From positions 1,364,001 to 1,428,000 of the forward strand of contig JANQAC010000001.1 in NCBI GenBank assembly GCA_024707255.1: a stretch of 64,000 bases of DNA, written 5' to 3'. The notes beneath the pieces are model-generated. The model searched no databases, had not been told where the DNA came from, and saw only the letters and a program-made list of their open reading frames with translations. Below, piece after piece: positions 38,748 through 46,340 of this stretch (position 1 is the first letter of the stretch; every line of letters begins with the position of its first letter). The DNA comes from Asticcacaulis sp. (GTDB lineage: Bacteria > Pseudomonadota > Alphaproteobacteria > Caulobacterales > Caulobacteraceae). The position numbers and the translations under genes were made by a program.

Positions 38748-39769
38748 GCAGCACCTCTTTTCGGACAGAAGCTGTGACACTTGCCACAGTTATGATCACC
38801 CACCACGCGATCACCGGAACCGATGGCTTTCAGCACCTCATCATTCAATGCCTTGATATAGCTGGCGTTCACGCCCAAGGCCGGCAGGCGGATATAGTCT
38901 TTCACGCCGGATGCTGCCGCCAGATGGGCATATTCGATATCCAGCTCCACCAGGGTCTCGATATGCTCTGAAACAAAGGCGATCGGCACCAGGATGATCG
39001 ATTTGCCATCGGCACCGGCCTTCTGGATGCTGGCATCGGTCGAAGGTCCGATCCATTTCATGGGCCCGACCCGGCTTTGATAACAGATGCTGTGCTCGAT
39101 CGGATTGCCGAGCCCCGCCATGATCTTCGCCACGCAGGATTCGACCTGCTCCTGATAGGGATCCCCCCGCGCAATAATGCTTTCCGGCAAACCATGCGCG
39201 GAGAACAAAAGACGGTAATGGCCCGGCTGTTTCAATGTCCCTATCTTTTCCCGGATGGCATCGACATGCGCCTTGATGAAGTGGGCATTGTCCGAATAAC
39301 AGCAGACCGAAGTCACCCTGGCCTTGCCGAAGTAGGCTTTCTGAAAAGCCTGGAAGGATGACAGGGTTGTGGTCGAAGAAAACTGCGGATAGAGCGGCAG
39401 TAGCACAATCTCATCCGGTCCCCACGCGTCGATTTCCCGTACCGTGTCTTCAACAAATGGATGCCAGTAACGCATCCCGATAAAGACCTTCGCCTCGATG
39501 CCCTTGGTATTGGCGGTAATATAGGCTTCCAGCGCCTGACTTTGCGCCTGCGTTTCCTTCAGGATCGGCGAACCACCGCCCATATGGGCGTAATTCTTTC
39601 TGGCTGAAGGCGCCCGCCGGCTGGAAATCAGCGAAGCGACGCCCTGCCTGATACCGAACGGCAGGTTAATGATGTTCTTGTCGGCAAAGAGATTATAGAG
39701 AAACCCCTGCACATCTTCGGGGTTTTTCGGTCCACCCAGATTGAACAACAATACCGCTATGCGCTTCAT
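38744..39769 (-). CDS. hemH: Ferrochelatase, likely [2Fe-2S] type
   Basis: HemH inserts ferrous iron into protoporphyrin IX. The 341-residue protein starts RIAVLLFNLGGPKNPEDV and has MRYWHPFVEDTV, LLPLYPQFSSTTTLSSF (metal-site region), LFSAHGLPESII with the catalytic His and CYQSRVGPMKWIGPST. The C-terminus ends in HNCGKCHSFCPKRGAA: three cysteines in the arrangement that, with one internal cysteine, binds a [2Fe-2S] cluster in Caulobacter ferrochelatase. It overlaps both hemE (ATGA) and hemJ (GTGA). Confidence 0.96.
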   Translation of the reverse strand: MKRIAVLLFNLGGPKNPEDVQGFLYNLFADKNIINLPFGIRQGVASLISSRRAPSARKNYAHMGGGSPILKETQAQSQALEAYITANTKGIEAKVFIGMRYWHPFVEDTVREIDAWGPDEIVLLPLYPQFSSTTTLSSFQAFQKAYFGKARVTSVCCYSDNAHFIKAHVDAIREKIGTLKQPGHYRLLFSAHGLPESIIARGDPYQEQVESCVAKIMAGLGNPIEHSICYQSRVGPMKWIGPSTDASIQKAGADGKSIILVPIAFVSEHIETLVELDIEYAHLAAASGVKDYIRLPALGVNASYIKALNDEVLKAIGSGDRVVGDHNCGKCHSFCPKRGAA

Positions 39770-40806
39770 TCGCCTCTGATCCGCTTGAGCGCCTGCTCGA
39801 CATGAGCCATCGGCGTATCCGGAAAGATGCCGTGGCCCAGATTGAAGATCAAGGGCCCCTGCCCCCAGCTTTGCAAAATCAGGTCGATGGCTTCATCCAG
39901 CGCCCGGCCGCCGGACCGCAATACCACCGGGTCGAGCGCGCCCTGGATCGGCATTTTCTTTTGCAATTCGATACCTAGCTTCATCGGCGTCGCCGTACCG
40001 AGCCCCATGCCCTGAACCGGCACCTGATTGGCATAATCATGGCACCGCGCTTCGGCGCCGCGCGGAAAACCGATGATCGGCAGGGTTACACCCAGTTCTC
40101 TAACGCGCCGGATAAGCCGGATATGCGGCTGGATGATCAGGCTGTCGAAATAAGGATCAGGGAACCCTTCCGCCCAGCTTTCGAAGATCTTCAGAACCTG
40201 CGCACCATTATCGGCCTGCATCTTCAGATACTGCGCCGAGGCTTCAATGACGATATCCGTCAGATCGAGCACCTTCTGGTAATCATCATAGACGAAGGCC
40301 CTAATGAGACTGCGATCGTGGGCCTTCTTGCCGTTCAGCATATAGGTCATCACGGTCCAGGGTCCGCCGCAGAAACCGATCAGCGTGGTCTCTGGCGAAA
40401 GTTCGGCTTTTACGCGGGCAACCGTCTCACCGACATTTTTCAGAGCCTCACCTGCCAGGCTGGCTTTCTCCCGCATAGCGTCCAGTGCCGGCAGTTCACC
40501 CAAAACTGGCCCTTCACCGGCCGCAAAGGTCAGGTCCTGTCCCAAAGCCAGGGGGATCATCAGAATGTCTGAAAAAAGAATGGCGGCGTCAAAACCATAG
40601 CGCCGGATCGGCTGCAAGGTCGCTTCGGCCGCTTTCTCCGGAGTGAGACAGAAATCAACGAACCCCTTGGTGGTTGCCCGAAGTTCCCGGTATTCCGGTA
40701 GATACCGTCCGGCCTGACGCATGAACCATACCGGAGGCACCCTAAGTGTCTGCCCTTGAAGGACGGCCAGGATCGATGGATTTACGGATGCCTGAGCGAG
40801 GGTCAT
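39766..40806 (-). CDS. hemE: Uroporphyrinogen decarboxylase
   Basis: HemE decarboxylates the four acetate side chains of uroporphyrinogen III. The 346-residue enzyme has PPVWFMRQAGRYLPEYRELR at the N-terminus (substrate arginines), ILFSDILMIPLALGQDL, GFCGGPWTVMTYML, and FNLGHGIFPDTPMAHVE near the C-terminus. It is the gene that borders the origin in Caulobacter crescentus, and it is transcribed away from the origin here as there; the hemE promoter is expected inside the origin region. It overlaps hemH by four bases. Confidence 0.97.
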   Translation of the reverse strand: MTLAQASVNPSILAVLQGQTLRVPPVWFMRQAGRYLPEYRELRATTKGFVDFCLTPEKAAEATLQPIRRYGFDAAILFSDILMIPLALGQDLTFAAGEGPVLGELPALDAMREKASLAGEALKNVGETVARVKAELSPETTLIGFCGGPWTVMTYMLNGKKAHDRSLIRAFVYDDYQKVLDLTDIVIEASAQYLKMQADNGAQVLKIFESWAEGFPDPYFDSLIIQPHIRLIRRVRELGVTLPIIGFPRGAEARCHDYANQVPVQGMGLGTATPMKLGIELQKKMPIQGALDPVVLRSGGRALDEAIDLILQSWGQGPLIFNLGHGIFPDTPMAHVEQALKRIRGE

Positions 40807-40955
40807 GAGTCAACCTGTGTGAAACTGACCTTCCCTTAGCCCTAATCTAAATAAAAAGAAAAGGGTTTGTAGAAGGTTATAGGGCCGGGGACAGTGCGCA
40901 AAAGTGTCGCAGATTTCGCCGGATTCACGGGTTTTTCACATGCCATCCGGAATGG

Positions 40956-40971
40956 TTAATGCTTCATTAAC
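40956..40971. promoter_or_regulatory. CtrA box 1 in the origin
   Basis: TTAATGCTTCATTAAC matches TTAA-N7-TTAAC exactly, the binding sequence of the cell-cycle regulator CtrA, which blocks initiation in swarmer cells. Confidence 0.85.
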
Positions 40972-40994
40972 AGCCCTGTGAATGACTTGGATAA

Positions 40995-41009
40995 TTAACC
41001 AAATATTAG
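40995..41009. promoter_or_regulatory. CtrA-like box 2 in the origin (one mismatch)
   Basis: TTAACCAAATATTAG is TTAA-N7-TTAG, one base off the consensus, with correct spacing between two perfect boxes. Confidence 0.65.
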
Positions 41010-41015
41010 TATTGC

Positions 41016-41030
41016 TTAAAAAATTCTTAA
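41016..41030. promoter_or_regulatory. CtrA box 3 in the origin
   Basis: TTAAAAAATTCTTAA is a perfect TTAA-N7-TTAA in the most AT-rich part of the region. Confidence 0.8.
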
Positions 41031-41057
41031 TTCGTTTTGGCGAGTCAATGTGAATGG

Positions 41058-41073
41058 TTAATGAAGAATTAAC
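41058..41073. promoter_or_regulatory. CtrA box 4 in the origin
   Basis: TTAATGAAGAATTAAC is a perfect TTAA-N7-TTAAC, closely resembling box 1 (GGTTAATG precedes or begins both). Confidence 0.85.
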
Positions 41074-41229
41074 TTACGCACAGAGAGCCATAAGAAATTC
41101 ATACAGAACGGGTGAGAGTCGATAAGCATCGGGTAAATGCGCCGGTTATGCCCGCTATCCCCTGCCCTTGCGGTGATTTGCGAATTATCGGATGATTGTC
41201 CACGACAGACCCCGACTTATACAGCCGCC

Positions 41230-41238
41230 TTATCCCCA
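41230..41238 (+). promoter_or_regulatory. Degenerate DnaA box (W-box-like) in the origin
   Basis: TTATCCCCA is one base from the DnaA consensus and contains TCCCCA, the core I recall for weak DnaA sites in Caulobacter Cori. It lies about 35 bases before ppsR. Confidence 0.5.
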
Positions 41239-41272
41239 GTTCGGCACACAGATTTAATTTTACAGGCTTTGC

Positions 41273-42124
41273 ATGTCCTCCCCCTCAGCCAAGATCGGCA
41301 GCTATTTTCACGTCCACCTGGTATCGGATTCGACAGGCGAAACCCTGAACGCCCTGGCCAAGGCGGCGGCCGCGCGCTTTGAAGGCATCCTGCCGATTGA
41401 ACATATCTACGTGCTGATCCGCTCGGAAAAGCAGTTGGAACGTGCCCTTGTGGAAATCGAGAGTTTTCCGGGCATCGTTCTGCACACCATGGTCGATATG
41501 GAATTGCGGACGGCCCTGGAAGCGCGGTGCCGCGAAATGGATATGCCGGCGATCGGCGTGCTGGATCCGCTGGTCGTGGCGTTTTCCCGTCATTTGGGCG
41601 CGGCGGTTTCCAAGCGCGTTGGCGCCCAGCATAATCTCGACAATGAATATTTCGAGCGCATCGAGGCACTGAACTATGCCATCGCCCATGATGATGGTGC
41701 GGCGGCCGACCGGGTGAAGAATGCCGATGTCGTTCTGGTGGGGGTCAGCCGCACCTCGAAGACCCCGACCTGCATCTATCTGGCGCACCGCGGCATCAAG
41801 GCGGCCAATATTCCGCTGGTGCCCGGCCGGGGGCTGCCGGAGGAACTGGACGATATGAACATCCCGCTGGTGGTGGGCCTGATTGCGTCTCCGGAGCGGC
41901 TGATTTCAATCCGCAAGAACCGCCTGCTGACCCTGAATGACGATCGTCCCTCTTCCTATACGGATACTGAAGCGGTGCGGCAGGAGATCATCGCTGCGCG
42001 CCGGCTGTTCGAGCGCAAGGGCTGGCCGGTAATCGATGTGACGCGGCGCTCGATCGAGGAAACCTCGGCGACGATTATCAGTTTGCTGAACGAGAAGCGG
42101 ACGGGGAGGCTTGGAGGTATTTGA
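41273..42124 (+). CDS. ppsR: Pyruvate phosphate dikinase regulatory protein (DUF299)
   Basis: PpsR-type proteins are bifunctional kinase/phosphorylases that control phosphoenolpyruvate synthase or pyruvate phosphate dikinase by ADP-dependent threonine phosphorylation. The 283-residue protein has FHVHLVSDSTGETLNALAKA at the N-terminus, the P-loop-like VLVGVSRTSKTPTCIYLAHR in the middle, and AANIPLVPGRGLPEEL. It is the right-hand neighbour of the origin in Caulobacter (historically RP001). Whether the target here is PpsA or PpdK cannot be read from the window. Confidence 0.93.
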   Translation: MSSPSAKIGSYFHVHLVSDSTGETLNALAKAAAARFEGILPIEHIYVLIRSEKQLERALVEIESFPGIVLHTMVDMELRTALEARCREMDMPAIGVLDPLVVAFSRHLGAAVSKRVGAQHNLDNEYFERIEALNYAIAHDDGAAADRVKNADVVLVGVSRTSKTPTCIYLAHRGIKAANIPLVPGRGLPEELDDMNIPLVVGLIASPERLISIRKNRLLTLNDDRPSSYTDTEAVRQEIIAARRLFERKGWPVIDVTRRSIEETSATIISLLNEKRTGRLGGI

Positions 42125-42280
42125 AGATGCGGGGTCGCGGACCCCACACCCCGAAACCGGACTGTGATACTTATATAAACATTCTAAAATGGGACCTCTT
42201 TGAAGTCCCATTTTAGAATGTTTGCGCAAATAACACTGTCGAGTTATGGGGTGCAGGGGCCCCCGCCCCCGCAACTTCAA
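42121..42280. repeat. Nested inverted repeat between ppsR and maf
   Basis: The whole gap folds on itself. Inner arms 42177-42195 and 42205-42223 are perfect over 19 bases (left arm AAACATTCTAAAATGGGAC) around a 9-base loop. Outer arms 42121-42152 and 42248-42280 match imperfectly over about 32 bases (TTGAAG-TGC-GGGG...CCCC). There is no T-run, so a simple terminator is unlikely. It lies about 1 kb from the origin core. Confidence 0.8.
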
Positions 42281-42288
42281 AGACCTTC

Positions 42289-42882
42289 ATGACCCAACTC
42301 ATTCTCGCTTCCGCTTCCGCCTCCCGTTCCGCGCTCCTGACCGGCGCCGGTCTGTCTCACACCAAAATCCCGGCCCATCTCGACGAAGACGCCATCAAGG
42401 ACGAATGTCTGGCGCGCGGTCACAGCCCCAAATCCGTGGCGCTGAAACTGGCCGAGGCCAAGGCGCTGCATGTCTCGACCCGTAATCCTGGCCTAGTGCT
42501 GGGCGGCGATCAGGTATTGCAACTCGAAAACGACCTGATCAGCAAGTCGCACGATCTCGATGAAGCCCGCGCCCTGCTCAGGCGCATGAGCGGCAAGGTC
42601 CACTATCTTCATGCCGGCATGGCCCTGGCGGAAAGCGGCCAGATCGTCTGGTCAAATGTCGAAACCGCCGAAATGACCGCGCGTCCACTGTCCGATGAAT
42701 TTATCGACTCTTATCTGGCGCAGACGGGCGACAAGATCCTTTCCAGCGTCGGTTGCTACCAACTGGAAGGAGAAGGCGTGCATCTGTTCGAAGCCATTCG
42801 CGGCGACTACTTCACCGTGCTGGGTCTCCCCCTCCTGCCGCTTCTGGCGCAACTGCGTAACCTCAAAGTGGTGATGGCATGA
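42289..42882 (+). CDS. maf: Maf-family nucleotide pyrophosphatase
   Basis: Maf proteins hydrolyse non-canonical or specific nucleoside triphosphates to monophosphates. The 197-residue protein shows LILASASASRSALLTGAGL at the N-terminus (substrate-binding Ser/Arg), LGGDQVLQLENDLISK with the catalytic Asp, ALLRRMSGKVHYLHAGMAL, and IRGDYFTVLGLPLLPLL at the end. The Asp-x-x-x-x-Glu region resembles the YhdE/YceF subfamilies. It opens the maf-aroE-coaE-dnaQ run, which flanks the Caulobacter origin in this order; the stop overlaps aroE by four bases. Confidence 0.93.
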   Translation: MTQLILASASASRSALLTGAGLSHTKIPAHLDEDAIKDECLARGHSPKSVALKLAEAKALHVSTRNPGLVLGGDQVLQLENDLISKSHDLDEARALLRRMSGKVHYLHAGMALAESGQIVWSNVETAEMTARPLSDEFIDSYLAQTGDKILSSVGCYQLEGEGVHLFEAIRGDYFTVLGLPLLPLLAQLRNLKVVMA

Positions 42883-43736
42883 GTGATCTTCCCATTGGGC
42901 TCCCCACAGGCGCGGCCATGGTCGCCGGCGTGGTCGGCCAGCCGATCCACCATTCTCTGAGCCCCTTTTTGCATACCGCCTGGCTGCGCGACCTGGGTTT
43001 GAATGGCGTCTATGCGCCTTTCGGGCCCAAGGATGAACATGGTTTCGATCGCCTGATCCTCTCCTGCCGCTCCAACGGCATCAAGGGTCTGAACGTCACC
43101 GCCCCTTTTAAAGCACAGGCCCTCGCCTTGGCCGATACGGTCTCCGATACCGCCAGAAAGGCCGGATCGGCTAATCTGCTGACCTTTGATGACGACGGCT
43201 ATGTCCATGCCGATTCCACCGATGGTCATGGCCTGCTCCGCGCTTTTGAACTTCAGGCACCGGACTGCGATCTGACCTCGGCGCCGGTGGCGATCATGGG
43301 CGCCGGCGGGGCTTCGCGCGCGGTTGTCGCGGCTCTGCTTGATAAAGGCTGCCCGGAAGTCCGTATCATCAACCGCACCCTGGCCCGCGCCGAAGAACTG
43401 GTCTTTGCCTTCCAAACGAGCGTCACGGCTTTCGACCTGACCCAGGTGGCCCGCGCCTTTGAGGGCGCTATCGCTGTAATCAATGCGGCTTCTGGTGGCC
43501 CTCATCCGCTGTTTGAAGGTTTGAGCGAAAACGCCGCCGTCATGGATATGACCTACCGCCCGCTGAAAACCGCCTGGTTGCTGGCGGCGGAAGCCAATGG
43601 CCTCAAAACGGTCGATGGTTTGAATATGCTGATCGAACAAGCGCGGCCCAGCTTCCAGGCGTTTTATGGTGTCGCGCCGCGCGCAGATTTCGATATCCGC
43701 AAGTTGGCGCTGGACTTCCTGGGTGAAACCGAATGA
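42879..43736 (+). CDS. aroE: Shikimate dehydrogenase
   Basis: AroE reduces 3-dehydroshikimate to shikimate with NADPH in aromatic amino acid synthesis. In 285 residues: VVGQPIHHSLSPFLHTAWL (shikimate contacts), KGLNVTAPFKAQAL with the catalytic Lys, DGHGLLRAFE, and the dinucleotide site IMGAGGASRAVVAALL followed by INRT (NADP preference). Coupled by four-base overlaps to maf and coaE. Confidence 0.96.
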   Translation: MSDLPIGLPTGAAMVAGVVGQPIHHSLSPFLHTAWLRDLGLNGVYAPFGPKDEHGFDRLILSCRSNGIKGLNVTAPFKAQALALADTVSDTARKAGSANLLTFDDDGYVHADSTDGHGLLRAFELQAPDCDLTSAPVAIMGAGGASRAVVAALLDKGCPEVRIINRTLARAEELVFAFQTSVTAFDLTQVARAFEGAIAVINAASGGPHPLFEGLSENAAVMDMTYRPLKTAWLLAAEANGLKTVDGLNMLIEQARPSFQAFYGVAPRADFDIRKLALDFLGETE

Positions 43737-44332
43737 TCACGCTCGGCCTGACAGGCTCCATCGGCATGGGCAAATCAACCATCGCGGCCATGTTTGCCGA
43801 CGAAGGCGTGCCGGTGTGGGATGCCGACCTGGCCGTCCACCGGCTTTACGCGGAATCCGAACCGCTGAAATCAAAGCTCGTTGAAACCTTCGGTGATGTG
43901 CTGACGGAGGGCGTGGTCGATCGGGTGAAACTGTCGGCGGCCCTGAAGGGCGAGGCGGCGAATTTCGAAAGACTGGACGCCATCGTCCATCCGGCGACTG
44001 TGGCGGACCGCAACCGTTATCTGGCCGAACACACCGACGCGCCCCTGGTGGTTGCTGATATTCCGCTGCTCTATGAAACCGGCGCAGAGGCGTCTCTCGA
44101 CAAGGTTCTGGTGGTCAGTGCCCCGGCCGATGTGCAGGCGGCGCGGGTGCTGGCGCGCGCCGGCATGACCGAGACCAAGTTCGAGGCGATCCTGGCACGC
44201 CAGATGCCGGACGCGGAAAAGCGTGCGCGGGCGGATTTCGTCATCGATACGTCGAAAAGCCTCGATGAGTGCCGCGATGCTGTGCGGTTGTTGATTGAAA
44301 AACTGACCTCTTTACAAGATACCCCGGCTTAA
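43733..44332 (+). CDS. coaE: Dephospho-CoA kinase
   Basis: CoaE phosphorylates the ribose 3'-OH of dephospho-CoA, the last step of coenzyme A synthesis. The 199-residue protein has the P-loop LTGSIGMGKSTIAAMF, then VPVWDADLAVHRLY (substrate Asp) and LVVADIPLLYETGAE, and RQMPDAEKRARADFVIDTSK near the end. The overlap with aroE (ATGA) and the short gap to dnaQ indicate one operon. Confidence 0.96.
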   Translation: MITLGLTGSIGMGKSTIAAMFADEGVPVWDADLAVHRLYAESEPLKSKLVETFGDVLTEGVVDRVKLSAALKGEAANFERLDAIVHPATVADRNRYLAEHTDAPLVVADIPLLYETGAEASLDKVLVVSAPADVQAARVLARAGMTETKFEAILARQMPDAEKRARADFVIDTSKSLDECRDAVRLLIEKLTSLQDTPA

Positions 44333-44346
44333 GCCACACACAGATC

Positions 44347-45045
44347 ATGGCGCTTGAAATCGTACTCGACACCGAAACCACCGGCATTGACCACCGCAAG
44401 GGTCACCGCCTGATCGAAATCGGCTGCATCGAGATTGAAGACCTGTTGCCGACCGGTCGGACCTATCACCGCTATATCGATCCGGAACGGGAAATCGAGG
44501 CGGATGCGATCCGGGTTCACGGCATCACCAATGAAATGGTGCGCGGCAAGCCGAAGATGGCCGAGATTTGCGACGAACTGCTGGAATTTATCGGCGACCG
44601 CAAGATCATCGCGCACAATGCTTCGTTCGACCGCGGCTTCATCAATATGGAGCTGGAGCGGCACAGTCGTCCCTTTCCACCGGATCACCAGTGGATCGAT
44701 ACCCTGGAAATGGCGCGCCTGAAATTTCCGGGCGCGGCCAATTCGCTCGATGCCCTGTGCCGGCGCTTCAATATTTCCCTGGCCGAACGTGATCTGCACG
44801 GCGCCCTGATCGATGCCCGGCTGTTGGCCAGTGTTTACCTCGAACTGCTGGGCGGCAAGGAACGCGGGCTCGATCTCGAAATGGCCGGCGCACGGGCCAG
44901 TGCCGCGGCCACGGCCAACCATACCGGTTATGCGCCGCGTCCGCGTCCGCTGGCTTCAAGAATAACGGCCGCGGAAGCCGAGGCGCATGAGGCGTTTGTC
45001 AAAAAATACCTGAAAGACAAGGCGCTCTGGCCGGCCGGTGGTTAA
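44347..45045 (+). CDS. dnaQ: DNA polymerase III epsilon subunit (proofreading exonuclease)
   Basis: DnaQ is the 3'-5' proofreading exonuclease of the replicative polymerase. The 232-residue protein has Exo I EIVLDTETTGIDHRKGHRL, IRVHGITNEMVRGKP, Exo II AHNASFDRGFINMEL and Exo III ERDLHGALIDARLLASVYLE, so the DEDDh set is complete. The C-terminal tail that contacts the polymerase is shorter and less conserved. It ends with a four-base convergent overlap with a receiver gene on the other strand. Confidence 0.96.
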   Translation: MALEIVLDTETTGIDHRKGHRLIEIGCIEIEDLLPTGRTYHRYIDPEREIEADAIRVHGITNEMVRGKPKMAEICDELLEFIGDRKIIAHNASFDRGFINMELERHSRPFPPDHQWIDTLEMARLKFPGAANSLDALCRRFNISLAERDLHGALIDARLLASVYLELLGGKERGLDLEMAGARASAAATANHTGYAPRPRPLASRITAAEAEAHEAFVKKYLKDKALWPAGG

Positions 45046-45434
45046 GCCGCCTTGCGTCCGGAGCGCAGCAGCCACAGCATGTCTTCGAGCACATGCGGAT
45101 CGACGGGCTTGACCAGGTGCAGGTCGAAACCGGCGGTGGCGGTTTTTCGGCGCATGTGTTCATCACCCCAGCCGGTCTGGGCGATAATCTTGACATGTTT
45201 CAGGTCCGGCATGGCACGCAGGGCTTCGCAAACCTGAAGGCCGTCCATGCCGGGCATACCGATATCGAGCAGAATAACATCGGGCCGGAAGTCCGCAGCC
45301 ATTTTCAGCGCGGTCTTGCCGTCATGACAGCTTTTGACCGTGTCGCCGAAGAGTTCGACCGTCCAGTGCAGGGTATCGGCGGATGCCTGGTTATCATCAA
45401 CGACCAGTACACGCAGGGCAGAATTTTCAGACAT
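45042..45434 (-). CDS. Stand-alone response-regulator receiver protein
   Basis: The 130 residues form a single receiver domain with no output domain: acidic pocket VLVVDDNQ, phosphoacceptor Asp in VILLDIGMPGMDGL, the switch IIAQTGWGD (Thr) and Lys in LVKPVDP. It is not an obvious CpdR or DivK by sequence impression. Such proteins pass phosphate between kinases and phosphotransferases or bind partners directly. No kinase gene is adjacent. Convergent with dnaQ, divergent from nothing close; transcription likely begins near 45470. Confidence 0.88.
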   Translation of the reverse strand: MSENSALRVLVVDDNQASADTLHWTVELFGDTVKSCHDGKTALKMAADFRPDVILLDIGMPGMDGLQVCEALRAMPDLKHVKIIAQTGWGDEHMRRKTATAGFDLHLVKPVDPHVLEDMLWLLRSGRKAA

Positions 45435-45525
45435 CGATAAGGACAGGTTTCAACTGGCGAATTTACGCGGGGCGTCCCTTTACCGCGCGTGATATAAAAA
45501 ATCGCTGTGGCTTTGCTGAGGACGC

Positions 45526-45554
45526 AAAAAAGCCCGGCGTCACCACCGGGCTTT
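45526..45554 (-). terminator. Intrinsic terminator downstream of secB
   Basis: On the minus strand AAGCCCGGTGGTGACGCCGG forms a GC stem closing with GGGCTT and then TTTTTT. It lies about 130 bases after the secB stop. Confidence 0.85.
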
Positions 45555-45580
45555 ACGAAGATAGCCACAAACTCTGATTT

Positions 45581-45647
45581 CCAAACGCTTCAACGTTTGG
45601 CAAGCACAAGGCGCGCCCGAGGGGGACGCCTAGTCCCGATGCGAGGT
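45581..45647. repeat. Dispersed imperfect palindromic repeat, copy 2
   Basis: CCAAACGCTTCAACGTTTGG is a clean hairpin, followed by CAAGCACAAGGCGCGCCCGAG, split here only by its junction, then CGCCTAGTCCCGATGCGAGG. It lies between the secB stop and its terminator. Confidence 0.65.
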
Positions 45648-45682
45648 ATCTCTTATGCAAAAAGGCTTGATCGCTTAAGCGA

Positions 45683-46171
45683 TTAAGCCTGACCTACGGT
45701 CTGCTGCGACTGGATATTGCCCTTTTGCTGCAGGTACAGCGCGCCGAAATCGATCGGATCGAGGAAGAAGGGCGGGGTGAAGCCGCCATCGGCCGTGGCA
45801 TCGGCGATGATGCGGCGGGCGAACGGGAAGAGATAGCGCGGGCATTCGACGAGCAGGGTCGGCTCGATCATCTGTTCGGGGATATTGCCGAGTTGGAACA
45901 GGCCGCCATAGACCAGTTCGATGGCGAACATCGGGCCTTCGGGTGTCGAGGCTTTCACGGTCAGCTTGATATCAACCTCAAACATGCCGTCCGGACGGCC
46001 TTTCGCGCTCATTTCGACGCCGAGATCGACTTCCGGCCGCGAATCCATGCGCAGGGAATTGGGCGCGCGGGGGTTTTCGAACGAGAAGTCGCGGATGAAT
46101 TGCGCCAGAACCTGCATTTGCGGGGCGGGCGGTTGTTCGGGGGTGCGCTCGGGCGTGAAGGCGTCAGACAT
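45683..46171 (-). CDS. secB: Protein-export chaperone SecB
   Basis: SecB holds preproteins unfolded and hands them to SecA. The 162-residue protein has [47 protein letters not shown] and [20 protein letters not shown], followed by [17 protein letters not shown], all typical of SecB. The start is the ATG of [10 protein letters not shown] at 46171; a longer in-frame reading is less likely. It is divergent from the Tim44-like gene, and the 169-base gap holds both promoters. The dnaQ-secB-tim44-mltA order is conserved in Caulobacter. Confidence 0.97.
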   Translation of the reverse strand: MSDAFTPERTPEQPPAPQMQVLAQFIRDFSFENPRAPNSLRMDSRPEVDLGVEMSAKGRPDGMFEVDIKLTVKASTPEGPMFAIELVYGGLFQLGNIPEQMIEPTLLVECPRYLFPFARRIIADATADGGFTPPFFLDPIDFGALYLQQKGNIQSQQTVGQA

Positions 46172-46340
46172 AAAAACAGGCTCCGGTAATCGAATGTGTC
46201 GGGGTGGAAAACGGCCGCGCCCGACATGTGTGGAAATGCGACTATCAGATAAGAAAATTTTAAGCAATCAAACGAAGAGTTCCGTTTCCTTAAACTTATC
46301 CTATATAGTTACCATCCGGGTGCCCGAAAGGCGCCCAAAT

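Larger units (their letters stand above)
40807..41272. other. oriC: Chromosomal origin of replication (Cori-type), inferred
   Basis: This 466-base gap between divergent hemE and ppsR is the location of Cori in Caulobacter. It has an AT-rich core (about 40950-41075) that stands out in a GC-rich chromosome, four CtrA-type TTAA-N7-TTAA boxes, four GANTC sites for CcrM methylation (40807, 40922, 41042, 41116) and weak DnaA-like sites (TTGTCCACG at 41196, TTATCCCCA at 41230). No perfect TTATCCACA or TGATCCACA is present. Function is inferred from position and motif cluster; parABS 5-10 kb away supports it. Confidence 0.9.

Noticed and set aside
42177..42223. Simple Rho-independent terminator for ppsR
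   Set aside because: The stem is AT-rich at its base, lacks a T-run on either side and is nested in larger outer arms.
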